Assembly (NCBI GenBank): GCA_963702445.1
Contig: CAVPCZ010000016.1
Span: 496,001 to 560,000 of the forward strand
DNA from: CAVPCZ01 sp963702445
GTDB taxonomy: Bacteria > Bacteroidota > Ignavibacteria > UBA10030 > UBA6906
Length of the DNA stretch: 64,000 nucleotides
Reading direction: 5' to 3'
Below are positions 46,104 to 55,474 of this stretch, in pieces (the stretch's first letter is position 1; each line of letters starts with the position of its first letter). A program made the position numbers and the translations under genes. The notes under the pieces are model-generated. The model made no database searches. It saw only the letters and a list, made by a program, of their open reading frames with translations, and was not told the origin of the DNA.

Positions 46104-47234
46104 ATGCGCGTGCTTGCGAGTCTCCTGTGTGTGGGCTTTTTTGCGGGCTGTGAAAACGCCCCCCTCCCTCCCGAGGGCCCATCCGGATCTTCCCCCGTCA
46201 TTCAGTCCCTTGTTGTCACTCCGGTGGACATCAATCTCGACGCTCAGACGCCATCGGGCGGTGTGTACCGGCTCTCCGTTGCCGTGCAGGCGAACGTGAC
46301 CGATCCCCAGGGCGACGGAGATATCCGGGAGGCACCGTACCGCCTCTCCGCTCCCGGCGCTTCCCAACCGCTGGCTGCGGGCGTTCTCACCGGCACGGTG
46401 GTGCGTCCCGGCACGATCAGCTTCTCCGCCTCCGTTCCGTTCTCCCTGACCCGCGAGCAGACCGGCGTGTATCTCCTCGAGGTGTATGCGGTGGACCGGA
46501 GCGGATACTCGAGTACCGTGCTTCTGCAACAGATCCGTGTGCGAAAGAACAGCACTCCCCCCGTGCTTTCCCTCCCCGGGGTCCGTGAAGTCGGCCGGCA
46601 GGGGGCGGATTCCATACAATACGCCGTCACCATTGCCGCGGCGGATTCAGACGGGTTGAACAACATTCAGTCCGTGACGGTCCGGGCGCTTCTCACCCGC
46701 GATTCATCCGCGCTGCAGATGGAGGACGACGGGCTCCGGTCGCACGGCGACGGCGTCTCGGGCGACGGCGTGTTCTCGCTCTACACCTGGATCATGCCGG
46801 CCGGCGATCCCCAGAATGTAACGTTTGAATTCCGGGCGACCGATCGCGACGGCCTGCAGAGCAACATTGTCCGCCGCGCTGTGGCAAACAGTGCTCCCCG
46901 TTTTGTTGCCCTCGCCGTCCCATCCACAATCCAGCGTCCGTCGACGGGCAGCAACCTGGTCACCTTCGCCGCGACCGTTGAGGATGCAAACGGGCTTGCG
47001 GACGTCGATTCGGTGTACTTCCGGAATATGAGTTCGGCCACTCCGACGATCATCCGCATGTATGATGACGGCGATCTCACCGTGCACGGCGATTCTGTCG
47101 CCTCGGACGGGACCTATGCGCGCGTTCTCTCCATCGATGCGGCGACCACCCCGGGGACAAAAGAATTCCGGTTCACGGTCGTTGACAAGGCCGGTGCGCG
47201 GAGCGAAACCACACGAAATATCACCATCAACTGA
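46104..47234 (+). CDS. Lipoprotein with choice-of-anchor X-like repeats
   Basis: 376-residue exported lipoprotein: MRVLASLLCVGFFAGC carries a signal peptide with a lipobox-type Cys at residue 16. The rest is made of Ig-like beta-domains, with related segments ending DDGLRSHGDGVSGDGVFS and DDGDLTVHGDSVASDGTY, the calcium-loop style seen in choice-of-anchor X proteins. An alternative start is ATG 46068. It stands first in a plus-strand run with the T9SS-sorted BNR protein and two PorV-type proteins, suggesting a cell-surface role. The exact function is unknown. Confidence 0.8.
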   Translation: MRVLASLLCVGFFAGCENAPLPPEGPSGSSPVIQSLVVTPVDINLDAQTPSGGVYRLSVAVQANVTDPQGDGDIREAPYRLSAPGASQPLAAGVLTGTVVRPGTISFSASVPFSLTREQTGVYLLEVYAVDRSGYSSTVLLQQIRVRKNSTPPVLSLPGVREVGRQGADSIQYAVTIAAADSDGLNNIQSVTVRALLTRDSSALQMEDDGLRSHGDGVSGDGVFSLYTWIMPAGDPQNVTFEFRATDRDGLQSNIVRRAVANSAPRFVALAVPSTIQRPSTGSNLVTFAATVEDANGLADVDSVYFRNMSSATPTIIRMYDDGDLTVHGDSVASDGTYARVLSIDAATTPGTKEFRFTVVDKAGARSETTRNITIN

Positions 47235-47240
47235 ACCGGC

Positions 47241-48801
47241 ATGACACGTTTTGCTCTGATCGTCCGTTCGCTCGTGTGTCTGGCGTGCGCGCTCCCCTGG
47301 CTGGCCGGCACCCGGGCTGACGCTCAGTCCCGCCTCCTCGGGACCTTCTCGCTGCAACAAACGGAGGGCGTCGTTCAATCGACACTCCCCAGCAACAGCG
47401 TGACACACATCGCCATTGAGGGATCTTCCGTCTGGATCGGCACCGGCAAGGGACTTGCGCGGAGTACAGACGGGGGCAGGCACTGGGAGAGCTTCGCCGC
47501 AACTCCCGAGTTTGCACGTCCGGGAATATTTGCCGTCGCTCTGCGCGGGGATACCGTCTGGACCTCAACAGGGTATTCCCGGGAGGTGGACGGGCAGTCC
47601 GTGCAGACCGGCAGCGGATATACCTTTTCTTTGAATAGCGGAACCGCATGGACGTCGCGTCCGCAGACACTGGATGACCGGGGGGACAGTCTCGTCGCTT
47701 ACGGGAACAACGTTATTAAATTCCTTCCCATCGTGGTCAACGAGCAGAACGTGACGTTCGATCTGGCCCTGTCCGCCGGGACCGTCTGGATCGCCAGCTG
47801 GTCCAGCGGACTGCGGCGCTCCACCGACAACGGCGTCACCTGGAAACGGACGGTCCTGCCTTCAAAGCTCCTGTCCTCGATTGCGCCGACCGACACACTG
47901 GTCAACTACAAGGTCGACCCCCGCCAGGACAACAACTATCTTGCGTTTGCCGTGTATGCGCAAACTCCGGATACCATCTGGGCGGGGACCGCAGGCGGCA
48001 TCAACAGGTCGGTGGACGGAGGGTCCAGCTGGACCAAGTTCACGCGCGATTCCCAGCGCGAGCCCATCCTCAGCGACTGGGTGATAAGCATCGCGGGACA
48101 GCGTCTCCGCAACGGGACCCGGATCTGGACCACCAACTGGCCCGCCGAAGGGGCGGATCAACAATACGGTGTCAGCGCAAGCGACGACGGCGGCCGCACG
48201 TGGAAAAACTTCCTGCACGGCATCAAAGCATACGATTTTGCATTCCGCGACTCGATCGCCTATGTCGCAACCGAAGAGGGCATCTTCCGCACATCCGACG
48301 GGGGAAGCGGCTGGGCGCAGTCGGGGAGCATCATCGACCAGACGACCGGTGAACGGATCACCGTCAACAAGTTCTTTGCCGTTGCCGTGCAGTCCGACAC
48401 GGTGTACTGCGGATCCTCGGAAGGACTCGTGAAAACCGTTGACACGCCGGGGCAGCCCTTCGGTCAACAGTGGGAGATCCTCCGGGCCTACAGCCCTCTC
48501 ACCACGCCGAACTCCACGTACGCCTATCCGAATCCCTTCTCGCCAAAATCAGAGGCCGTGCGCATTCATTATAGTACCGGCGGGTCTGCCGCAGCCGTGA
48601 CCATAGAAGTGTTCGATTTCGGCATGAACCGTATCCGAACAATTATCAGCGATGCCCAGCGCACGGGGGACCGGGAACACGACGAGATCTGGAACGGCCT
48701 GACGGATGAGCGGACAGGTGCTTCCCAACGGCGTGTATTTCTACCGCGTCAGCGTTTCCGGACGCGACCCTGTCTGGTCCAAAATCATGGTGCTCCAATG
48801 A
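47241..48801 (+). CDS. T9SS-sorted BNR/Ycf48-repeat secreted protein (apparent frameshift)
   Basis: About 520-residue exported protein. A signal peptide (VCLACALPWLAGTRADA) is followed by repeated S-x-D-x-G-x-x-W units (RSTDGGRHW, RSTDNGVTW, RSVDGGSSW, ASDDGGRTW, RTSDGGSGW), each a beta-propeller blade. The C-terminal sorting domain starts YAYPNPFSPKSEAV. The frame breaks at 48711: dropping one base gives DEGQVLPNGVYFYRVSV and a normal end at the TGA 48799-48801. As read, the gene runs on in frame into the PorV gene, making a false 853-residue fusion. The stop overlaps the next ATG (ATGA). Confidence 0.86.
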
Positions 48802-49802
48802 ACCGCGCGCCACGGACCCCGCAGGCCGCAGCCGGCCGGATCTTCAGAGCCTGTCTGCCGGTATTGCTCATGCTGACAATTCTCCTGGCGGTTCTTCCCG
48901 GTTCGTCTCCGGCACAGATAGGCGGGCAGCCCGGGGCTTTCAGCCGGATGGGTTTCGGCGCCCGCGGAATGGCCATGGGCAACGCCATGACGGCCGTGAC
49001 CACCGGTGACGTGGTCGCCTACTACAATCCGGCCCTGATTCCCGGCGCGTCGTACCGGTTCGCATCGGCATCCTTCGGCATTCTGAGCCTGGACCGCCGG
49101 TTGAACTTCCTCAACTACAGCGGTCCGCTCCCTCCGAATGCCGGACTCTCGGTCGGACTGATTAATGCGGGCGTGAGTGAGATCGACGGACGCGACGGGG
49201 ACGGTGAGCCGACCGGTCCTCTCAAGACCTCGGAAAACCAGCTGTTCCTCGGATTCGGCGTTCGCTTCCCCATCGGCCTGAGTGTCGGCGTCACGCTGAA
49301 GCTTCTCTATTATCAGCTGTACACCGACGTCTCCTCCACAACGGTGGGTGTCGACTTCGGCGCGCTGTACCGTTTCGATGAAAATCTCACGGCTGCGCTT
49401 ACCGTCAGGGATATCAACTCCCGCTACAAATGGGACACGCGCCCGGTGTTCGGACAGAACGGCCTGACCAGCGAAGAGGCGTTCCCCCTTCTGTACACGG
49501 CCGGAACCGCGTACAGGCTGCCCGACAGCATTGCCACAATTTCCGCTGAAGTGGAATTCAGTTCGACGCAGACGATCACCGGACGTGCGGGCGTGGAAGT
49601 CCCGGTGGTGCCCGAATTCACGGTCCGCGCCGGCATAGACCGGATCGATCTGCGGGAAAGCGGCAACGGTGTCCGGCCGTCCATCGGATTCACCGTACGG
49701 ACAAGTCTGGGCCGCTTCTCTCCGGCCCTGCACTACGCATTCGTGCACGAGCCGTTTTCGCCCGCGGCGATGCACATGATCTCGCTTTCAATGGCATTCT
49801 GA
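48798..49802 (+). CDS. PorV/PorQ-family outer-membrane protein
   Basis: 334-residue FadL-like barrel of the PorV/PorQ group (UPF0164-like). After a signal peptide (LLMLTILLAVLPGSSPAQ) it has FSRMGFGARGMAMGNAMTAVTTGDVVAYYNPAL, the consensus motif of this family. In T9SS, PorV binds sorted cargo and PorQ/PorU attach it. The ATG at 48798 overlaps the stop of the BNR protein by 4 bases, so cargo and barrel are translationally coupled. Confidence 0.88.
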   Translation: MNRAPRTPQAAAGRIFRACLPVLLMLTILLAVLPGSSPAQIGGQPGAFSRMGFGARGMAMGNAMTAVTTGDVVAYYNPALIPGASYRFASASFGILSLDRRLNFLNYSGPLPPNAGLSVGLINAGVSEIDGRDGDGEPTGPLKTSENQLFLGFGVRFPIGLSVGVTLKLLYYQLYTDVSSTTVGVDFGALYRFDENLTAALTVRDINSRYKWDTRPVFGQNGLTSEEAFPLLYTAGTAYRLPDSIATISAEVEFSSTQTITGRAGVEVPVVPEFTVRAGIDRIDLRESGNGVRPSIGFTVRTSLGRFSPALHYAFVHEPFSPAAMHMISLSMAF

Positions 49803-49831
49803 GGACACTCTGACATTCTGAGAACGGAAGA

Positions 49832-50779
49832 ATGATACACACGCACGAGTCCTTTCCTCGCATCCCTGCAGCACCCGGGATTGTTTTGCTTACGCTGCTC
49901 GGTGCGGTTCTCGCGCACGGGGGCACCGGTTCGAGCGGACTGACATTCCTGAAGCTCGGCGTCTCGGGACGCAGCGTGGCGATGGGTGATGCAATGTCGG
50001 CCTCGGTGAACGGTGCCGCAGCCACTCACTATAACCCCGCCGGCCTCGGGGGGCGTGAAGGGACGGGGAATGCCGAACTGCTCTTCATGCACAAGGAGTG
50101 GATTCAGGATACCCGCACCGAATTCCTCGGCGCGTGTGTCGGCATAAGCGATCCTGTCTCGCTCGGGTTTTCCGTGAACACCACGACCATCTCCGGCATC
50201 GAACTTCGCACGCGGCCGGGCCCTGCAGAAGGAACGTTCACATCCCGTTACCTTGCCGTCGGGGTGTCCGGAGCCTACCGTGTCTCCGAAACGTTGAGCG
50301 CCGGCATGAGCACGCGTTTTCTCTATGAGAAGATCCTCGTGGACGATGCCTCGGGCATCGGCGTCGACCTGGGTCTGCAGTATGTGACACCCCTCGAGGG
50401 GCTCTCCGTGGGTATGGTCATTGCCAATCTCGGCGCAATGGGGAACCTCCGCAACGAGTCTTCCCGTTTGCCGGCACTTATGCGTGCCGGCGGCGCATTC
50501 ACGCTCCCCGTCACAGCGCTGCACGGGGATTTCCTTATCGCGGCTGACGGCCTCTTCATTTTTCCGGAATCCCGGGCTCTTCTTAATGCCGGCGCCGAGC
50601 TGTCCGTGGAAGGCATATTCATGGCGAGGGCCGGCTACCAGGCCGGCTCCGAAGGGCGCGGACTCAGCCTCGGCGGCGGCATCAGGCACGGTGTGCTTTC
50701 CCTCGACTATGCCTTCAGCCGTCTCAACGGAGACCTCGGAAACGGACACACGATTTCCCTTGGGGTTTCTTTTCAATAA
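49832..50779 (+). CDS. PorV/PorQ-family outer-membrane protein (second copy)
   Basis: 315-residue second barrel: signal peptide (GIVLLTLLGAVLAHG), then LTFLKLGVSGRSVAMGDAMSASVNGAAATHYNPAGLGG, the same N-terminal motif as its neighbour. The C-terminal strands (GGGIRHGVLSLDYAFSRLNGDLGNGHTISLGVSF) fit PorV. It follows the first copy by 29 bases. Two adjacent copies suggest cargo-specific shuttle proteins. Confidence 0.88.
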   Translation: MIHTHESFPRIPAAPGIVLLTLLGAVLAHGGTGSSGLTFLKLGVSGRSVAMGDAMSASVNGAAATHYNPAGLGGREGTGNAELLFMHKEWIQDTRTEFLGACVGISDPVSLGFSVNTTTISGIELRTRPGPAEGTFTSRYLAVGVSGAYRVSETLSAGMSTRFLYEKILVDDASGIGVDLGLQYVTPLEGLSVGMVIANLGAMGNLRNESSRLPALMRAGGAFTLPVTALHGDFLIAADGLFIFPESRALLNAGAELSVEGIFMARAGYQAGSEGRGLSLGGGIRHGVLSLDYAFSRLNGDLGNGHTISLGVSFQ

Positions 50780-50872
50780 CTCTCTACCCCCGATTCCGGT
50801 CATTTTCGCATATTCCCCCTGTCGCTGCATGCCCGCCCCATGCAACACACCGCTCTTTCCCCCGTACCTACC

Positions 50873-50901
50873 TTGACATTCTCATAGCTTCGCCGTAGGT
50901 T
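50873..50901 (+). promoter_or_regulatory. Promoter of the NfeD/SPFH pair
   Basis: TTGACA, 17 bases, TAGGTT, about 50 bases before the nfeD start codon. Confidence 0.72.
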
Positions 50902-50948
50902 CTTTTCAGCACCATAGCTACCTGTGAACGAACAACGAGGGAACCGCC

Positions 50949-51407
50949 ATGTTTGACAGCGCCAGTGCTGAATTGCTGTGGTTTCTCGTCGGACTCGTGC
51001 TCCTGCTCTCGGAGCTCATGCTCCCGGGATTTGTTATTGTATTCTTCGGAATCGGGGCCTGGATCACCGCAGCCCTGATTGCCCTGGGCCTCCTGCCGAC
51101 ATTCAACGCTCAACTCCTCACGTTTCTCATTTCCTCCATTCTCGCGCTCGTCCTTTTCCGGAGAAAAGGGAAACGGTGGTACGAAGGGCGGGTGTCCGGA
51201 GAAGCGGCCCCGGGGTCTTCGATGGAGGATCTGCGCGGCCAACGGGCCGTCGTGATTTCCGCCATCATTCCCAGGAATCCCGGCGGGAAAGTCGAATTCC
51301 ACGGCACGGCGTGGAACGCCGAAGCCGACGAACCGGTCCAGCCGGGTGAAATCGTAGAAATACTGGAACGAGAGAATCTTCTCCTTCGGGTGAAGGCAAT
51401 TCACTAG
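50949..51407 (+). CDS. NfeD-family membrane protein
   Basis: 152-residue protein with three N-terminal membrane segments (LLWFLVGLVLLLSELMLPGFVIVF, GAWITAALIALGLL, LLTFLISSILALVLF) and a C-terminal OB-fold NfeD domain (LRGQRAVVISAIIPRNPGGKVEFHGTAW). This is the short form that works with stomatin-like SPFH proteins, encoded directly downstream. GAGGGA precedes the ATG by 6 bases. Confidence 0.9.
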   Translation: MFDSASAELLWFLVGLVLLLSELMLPGFVIVFFGIGAWITAALIALGLLPTFNAQLLTFLISSILALVLFRRKGKRWYEGRVSGEAAPGSSMEDLRGQRAVVISAIIPRNPGGKVEFHGTAWNAEADEPVQPGEIVEILERENLLLRVKAIH

Positions 51408-51432
51408 TCATTCATCGCCTACGGAATGAACC

Positions 51433-52368
51433 ATGGAAACCGCCAACATGCTCATCATCATCGGTCTCATTTTCCTGGCCTTTGTCACGCTTATGAAGAC
51501 CGCCCGGGTTGTCCCCCAGAAGACCGTCTTTATCGTGGAACGGCTTGGCAAGTACAGCCGCACGCTCGAGGCAGGGTTTCATATCCTGGTGCCGTTTATT
51601 GACCGTATCGCCTACAAACACTCGTTGAAAGAAGTGGCAATCGATGTGCCATCGCAGGCATGCATCACGAAGGACAACATCCAGGTGGAAGTGGACGGGA
51701 TCCTGTACTATCTCATCGTGGATCCGGTCAAGGCATCATACGGGATCAACGACTACAGGTTCGGTTCCATCCAGCTGGCGCAGACGACCATGCGAAGTGA
51801 AGTGGGGAAAATCGAATTGGACAGGACGTTCGAGGAGCGGGAGAAGATCAACCTCCAGATAGTCGCCGCGGTGGACAAGGCCGCCGAGCCGTGGGGTCTG
51901 AAAATGACGCGTTACGAGATCAAGAACATCGTCCCGCCTCCCAGCATCAAGGACGCGATGGAGAAGCAGATGCGCGCGGAGCGCGAAAAACGTGCGCTGA
52001 TTGCGGAATCCGAAGGCGACAAACAGGCGAAGATCAACCGTGCGGAAGGCGACAAGCAGGAGGCCATCGCCCGCTCCGAGGGCGAGAAGATGAAGCGCAT
52101 CAATGAGGCGGAGGGACGCGGTCAGGAAATCGAGCGGGTCGCCTTTGCCACCGCCAAGGGGATCCGGGAGATCGCCAACGCCATAAGCGACCGGGGCGGA
52201 CAGGATGCCGTGAATCTCCGTATCGCCGAATCGTATCTCGCGGAATTCGGCAAGCTCGCAAAGTCGAACAACACGATGATCATTCCCTCCAACCTCGCGG
52301 ACGTCAGCGGCATGGTGGCGTCGGTGGCAAAGGTCATCTCGGAAATCGGCAAGGGGGAGAAGAAATAG
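51433..52368 (+). CDS. SPFH/Band 7 protein (paraslipin, QmcA-like)
   Basis: 311-residue membrane-anchored SPFH protein: one N-terminal helix (MLIIIGLIFLAFVTL), then VVPQKTVFIVERLGKYSRTLEAGFHILVPFIDRI, followed by a long coiled coil of EGDKQ-type repeats (AEREKRALIAESEGDKQAKINRAEGDKQ) that drives oligomerisation. NfeD-paraslipin pairs form membrane scaffolds. It is 25 bases behind the NfeD gene, with a hairpin terminator 6 bases after its stop. It differs clearly from the SPFH protein at 62.9 kb. Confidence 0.93.
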   Translation: METANMLIIIGLIFLAFVTLMKTARVVPQKTVFIVERLGKYSRTLEAGFHILVPFIDRIAYKHSLKEVAIDVPSQACITKDNIQVEVDGILYYLIVDPVKASYGINDYRFGSIQLAQTTMRSEVGKIELDRTFEEREKINLQIVAAVDKAAEPWGLKMTRYEIKNIVPPPSIKDAMEKQMRAEREKRALIAESEGDKQAKINRAEGDKQEAIARSEGEKMKRINEAEGRGQEIERVAFATAKGIREIANAISDRGGQDAVNLRIAESYLAEFGKLAKSNNTMIIPSNLADVSGMVASVAKVISEIGKGEKK

Positions 52369-52373
52369 CTCGC

Positions 52374-52394
52374 GGGCTGGCAAACCGCCAGCCC
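52374..52394. terminator. Hairpin terminator between convergent genes
   Basis: Perfect 8-pair stem GGGCTGGC/GCCAGCCC with a 5-base loop between the convergent SPFH and DUF2279 genes; it is followed by ctcagtttgt on the plus strand, a weak T-tail. Confidence 0.6.
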
Positions 52395-52395
52395 C

Positions 52396-53250
52396 TCAGT
52401 TTGTATAGAAGACGGAGTACTCGGGCTCCTCCCCTTCCGTGAACTTCACCGCCGGCGCGGGAAAGTGAAAGAGGTCGGCCGTCTGCAGCAGAAGATGCAG
52501 ATCCGGTTGTTCAACCCGGAACGCACCCAGATTCAGGTCCAGCCCGATCACCAACTCGCGCCGCGTCAGGGTCTCATCCACTCCGTAGCCCAGGGCCACC
52601 TGCAACCAGCCGGGCCAGTACGGCTTCGCGCCCTCCGGCAGCAGATTGTGAACGTTGATCGCCAGCCAGTAGGTATGCGCGGCGTAGTGTTCGGTGAATC
52701 TCGGCGGCCAGCGGTACCCGTCCGCCGGCACGTAACTCCACTTCAACGAGAAGTTCTTCAGAAACGGTACCTCCGTCTGCAACATGCCGTATCCCAGTCC
52801 GATCATGTTAAACCCCAGATCGGCGAACGAAAAGCCGTACGGAGAGACGGCATCCCCGAGCTCGATGGACACGGCAAAGAACGCCGCGGTGCCGGCGGAC
52901 CACCAGAGCGCGGCCGATCGCCCGTATCCGCCCCAGAGCATGACGTTGTGGAAGGTATGGAAATAGAAATAGGACGTGTAGGTATGCCCGAGCTTGTCCA
53001 TCCCCAGTGAGTAGTTCTCGAACACCCCGTCATACGGTGAAATGAAACCGCCGGGCGTCGTCCTTCCACCAGTCATAGTAGGAACTTACGAGGGAGCCCA
53101 CGAGAATTCCCCCCACCAGTCCGGTGGCAATGACCCTGCGGGGTGTCCAGATGGATGCAGCGGGTGAGGCGCGGCGGGCAAGGTAAGGGAATCCTGGGCC
53201 TGAAGTGCACCGCACGCAAGCACCAGCGCCACGAGAAAGGCTTTGATCAT
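52396..53250 (-). CDS. DUF2279-family exported protein (two apparent frameshifts)
   Basis: A DUF2279 protein of about 285 residues, of unknown function, whose coding sequence is split over two frames. The ATG at 53250 gives a clean signal peptide MIKAFLVALVLACGALQA. The middle (RRVIATGLVGGILVGSLVSSYYDWWKDDA) is in another frame, entered between about 53140 and 53200. The conserved core (FENYSLGMDKLGHTYTSYF, ELGDAVSPYGFSFADLGFN, FTEHYAAHTYWLA) returns to the first frame by dropping a base at about 53035. The two shifts cancel, so total length is a multiple of three. The start overlaps the GT9 stop by 4 bases. Confidence 0.75.
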
Positions 53251-54392
53251 CCCGCACTCGTGCGCGCGCGTGCTTCGGCGAGAGCGCGGACATGCCCGAC
53301 GATTTCTTCCAGGTCAATCCCGGCAATGCACTCGAGACCGTACGGGCACACTTTCTTCCAGCACGGAGCACAGGCGAGGCCTTCCGGTATCAACTTCACA
53401 CCCCGATCGAACAGATCGATCTCCGTCCAGCAACTCAGTCCGAACCAGGCGATCACGTGCTTCTGCAGGCCGATGGCCGCATGCATGCCAAACGAATCGC
53501 CCGAGATCACCAGATCGCACACATTTACGGAACAGAGGCCGCGCCGGACTCCTTCCGTTGTCGGCGTGTTGAGCACTCTGCTCCCCACCCTCCGGGCGAT
53601 TTCCGCGTTCCGCACCGTGTCCTCGGGACCGCCCAGGAGGACCAGGCGCACGCCGGGAATGACGGACAACCTCTCGATCAGCGTGACGTGCTGGTCCACG
53701 GTCATCTTCTTGTTCGGATACAGCTCCGAGCACCCGGTGTTGAAGCCGGCAACGAGAGATGCGTCATCCAGTCCGTGTTCACGCCGGTAGGCACGGCAGT
53801 ACTCGAGTTCCTGCTCGTTCAAGAGCAGGAGATAGGGATCCCGGCGGAAATCAAGTTTGAACTGTTCGCACTGTATCTGCGGAACGGTCTTCTGATTCAC
53901 GCGGAATTTCAGGTGATCGTCCAGTCCGAGCCGGTAGTTCTCCTCGGCCTCGCGATTGAGCGGTACGATGGCGCCGTTGGCGTCGAGACCGAACCCCAGT
54001 TTTTCGGGGGCGCGCAACGCCATGGTGAATGCGCAGGAGCGGCGGGACTTGTCCACGTTCATGATCACGTCAAACGTCATCTCCTGCATGATCAACCAGC
54101 TTTCGGGCTCCCAGAGAAGACCCTGTCGATCAGGGGGTTCTCCTGCAGAAGGGGCGCCGCGTTTTTCAGCGTGATCCAGGTGACCGTACTCTCCGGATAC
54201 TTCCGCTTGATCGCCGGCAGCAGGCTCGTGGTGACCAGCACGTTCCCCATCGCATCCAGGTTGACGATCAGGATTCTCGTCCCGAGGGGATCAGGCCGGT
54301 GACACTCGTCCAGGCAGTTGACACCCGGGAAACAGGGTTTGTATCCGGTGAAGTGTTTGCAGGAAGGAATCGGTCAGGACAGGGGTGGTCAT
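53247..54392 (-). CDS. GT9 heptosyltransferase-like protein with extra cysteine clusters (two apparent frameshifts)
   Basis: GT-B family 9 protein of about 381 residues. Sequence after the ATG at 54392 reaches a four-cysteine stretch (C-x8-C-x5-C-x3-C) and then RILIVNLDAMGNVLVTTSLLPAIKR, the GT9 start, in a second frame; the frame shifts back near 54114 (VFS to WEPESWLIMQEM). The C-terminal domain has FNTGCSELYPNKKMTVDQHV, VLLGGPEDTVRN, LVISGDSFGMHAAIGL and a second cluster C-x2-C-x4-C-x5-C. The shifts near 54361-54366 (one base too many) and 54114 (one too few) cancel. Heptose transfer is inferred from fold only. Confidence 0.78.
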
Positions 54393-54412
54393 AGAGGGAC
54401 CGGGAACATCTG

Positions 54413-55414
54413 TCAAAGCCAGTGGTTCCTTTTGAACATCAAGAGCATACCACCGGCAACCAGGCCCATGACCAGTAGCGTCGCTGCCACGCCGTATTCC
54501 CATTGGGATCCGGGAAGATGGACAAAATTCATCCCGAAGAAACCGGTGATCACGCTCAATGGCAGAAAGATCGTGGAAATAATCGTGAGCACCTTCATGA
54601 CCTGGTTCAGCCGGTTGGAGGTCACCGAAAGGTACGCATCCAGCAGGGAGGACACCATGTCCCGGTAGGAATCCGCGAGATCCGTCATCCGGACCAGGTG
54701 ATCGTATACGTTCCGGTAGTAGATCACCTCATCGGCGGTGATCAGGTCGAACTCGCCCCGGGAGAGCCTGTTCAACATTTCCCGCTGGTAAACGGCCACC
54801 CGCCGGATCGTCATGATGTTCTGCTTGAGCTGCAGGATATGCATCATGGTTTCCTGCGACGGCTGCTTGAATACCTGATCTTCCATGGTGTCAATGGCAT
54901 CGTCCAACCGGTCCAGAATGGGTGTGTAGTTGTCGACGATATCATCGATAATGCAGTGGAAGAGAAAATCCGGGCCGCGTTTAAGCGTCTGTGGATTTTT
55001 TGCGATGAGTTGAGCGGCATGGGTTATCGCGTGGAGGGGTTTGTAGTGATGCGTGACAAGCAGACGTTCCTTCAGAAACGCGCTGAGCTGGGATGTCTGG
55101 ATCTCCACATGGAACATCGTCTCGCCGTCGTCCGAGGGCATCACCCCCGCCACCGGATTGAAGATCACAAAGAGGTACTCTCCGAAATCCTCGACCTTGG
55201 GAAGATGTCCGTCCTCGTCCTTGCCGCGCTGGCAGTCCTCGATCGCCAGGGGATGAAAGTCGCACATGGAAACGAGAACCGTTTCCTCCTCGGCTTCCAT
55301 GGGATTCTCAAGATCCACCCAGACCACTCCTTTCTTTTCCAGGAGCGCCCGGCGAAGTTCTTTCAGGGTCAGTTTGCGGACTTCGTCATTGAGAAACTGA
55401 TAGATGGTAACCAT
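54413..55414 (-). CDS. corA: CorA-family magnesium/cobalt channel
   Basis: 333-residue CorA-type divalent cation channel. There is a large cytoplasmic N-terminal domain (WVDLENPMEAEEETV), a long helix, and two C-terminal membrane helices, the first ending in the selectivity motif GMN (VITGFFGMNFVHLPGSQWEYG). The length is normal. GGAGGAGAG precedes the ATG at 55414. The coding sequence ends 20 bases before the GT9 start; a strong hairpin lies upstream. Confidence 0.93.
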   Translation of the reverse strand: MVTIYQFLNDEVRKLTLKELRRALLEKKGVVWVDLENPMEAEEETVLVSMCDFHPLAIEDCQRGKDEDGHLPKVEDFGEYLFVIFNPVAGVMPSDDGETMFHVEIQTSQLSAFLKERLLVTHHYKPLHAITHAAQLIAKNPQTLKRGPDFLFHCIIDDIVDNYTPILDRLDDAIDTMEDQVFKQPSQETMMHILQLKQNIMTIRRVAVYQREMLNRLSRGEFDLITADEVIYYRNVYDHLVRMTDLADSYRDMVSSLLDAYLSVTSNRLNQVMKVLTIISTIFLPLSVITGFFGMNFVHLPGSQWEYGVAATLLVMGLVAGGMLLMFKRNHWL

Positions 55415-55433
55415 CTCTCCTCCGGAAACCTCT

Positions 55434-55464
55434 CCCGGAGGCGCCAGCGCGTGGCGCTTCCGGG
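55434..55464 (-). promoter_or_regulatory. Strong hairpin in the leader of corA
   Basis: A 13-pair stem with one mismatch (cccggaggcgcca/tggcgcttccggg) and a 5-base loop between the radical SAM stop and corA. On the minus strand it is not followed by a T-run, so it may be an RNA structure or processing site instead of a terminator. Confidence 0.5.
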
Positions 55465-55474
55465 CAGGTGCGTT

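Noticed and set aside
47241..49802. An 853-residue fusion of a BNR protein and a PorV barrel
   Set aside because: The joint follows from one extra base at 48711. In the other frame the sorting domain ends normally (LPNGVYFYRV) at a TGA that overlaps a signal-peptide ATG, so these are two genes.
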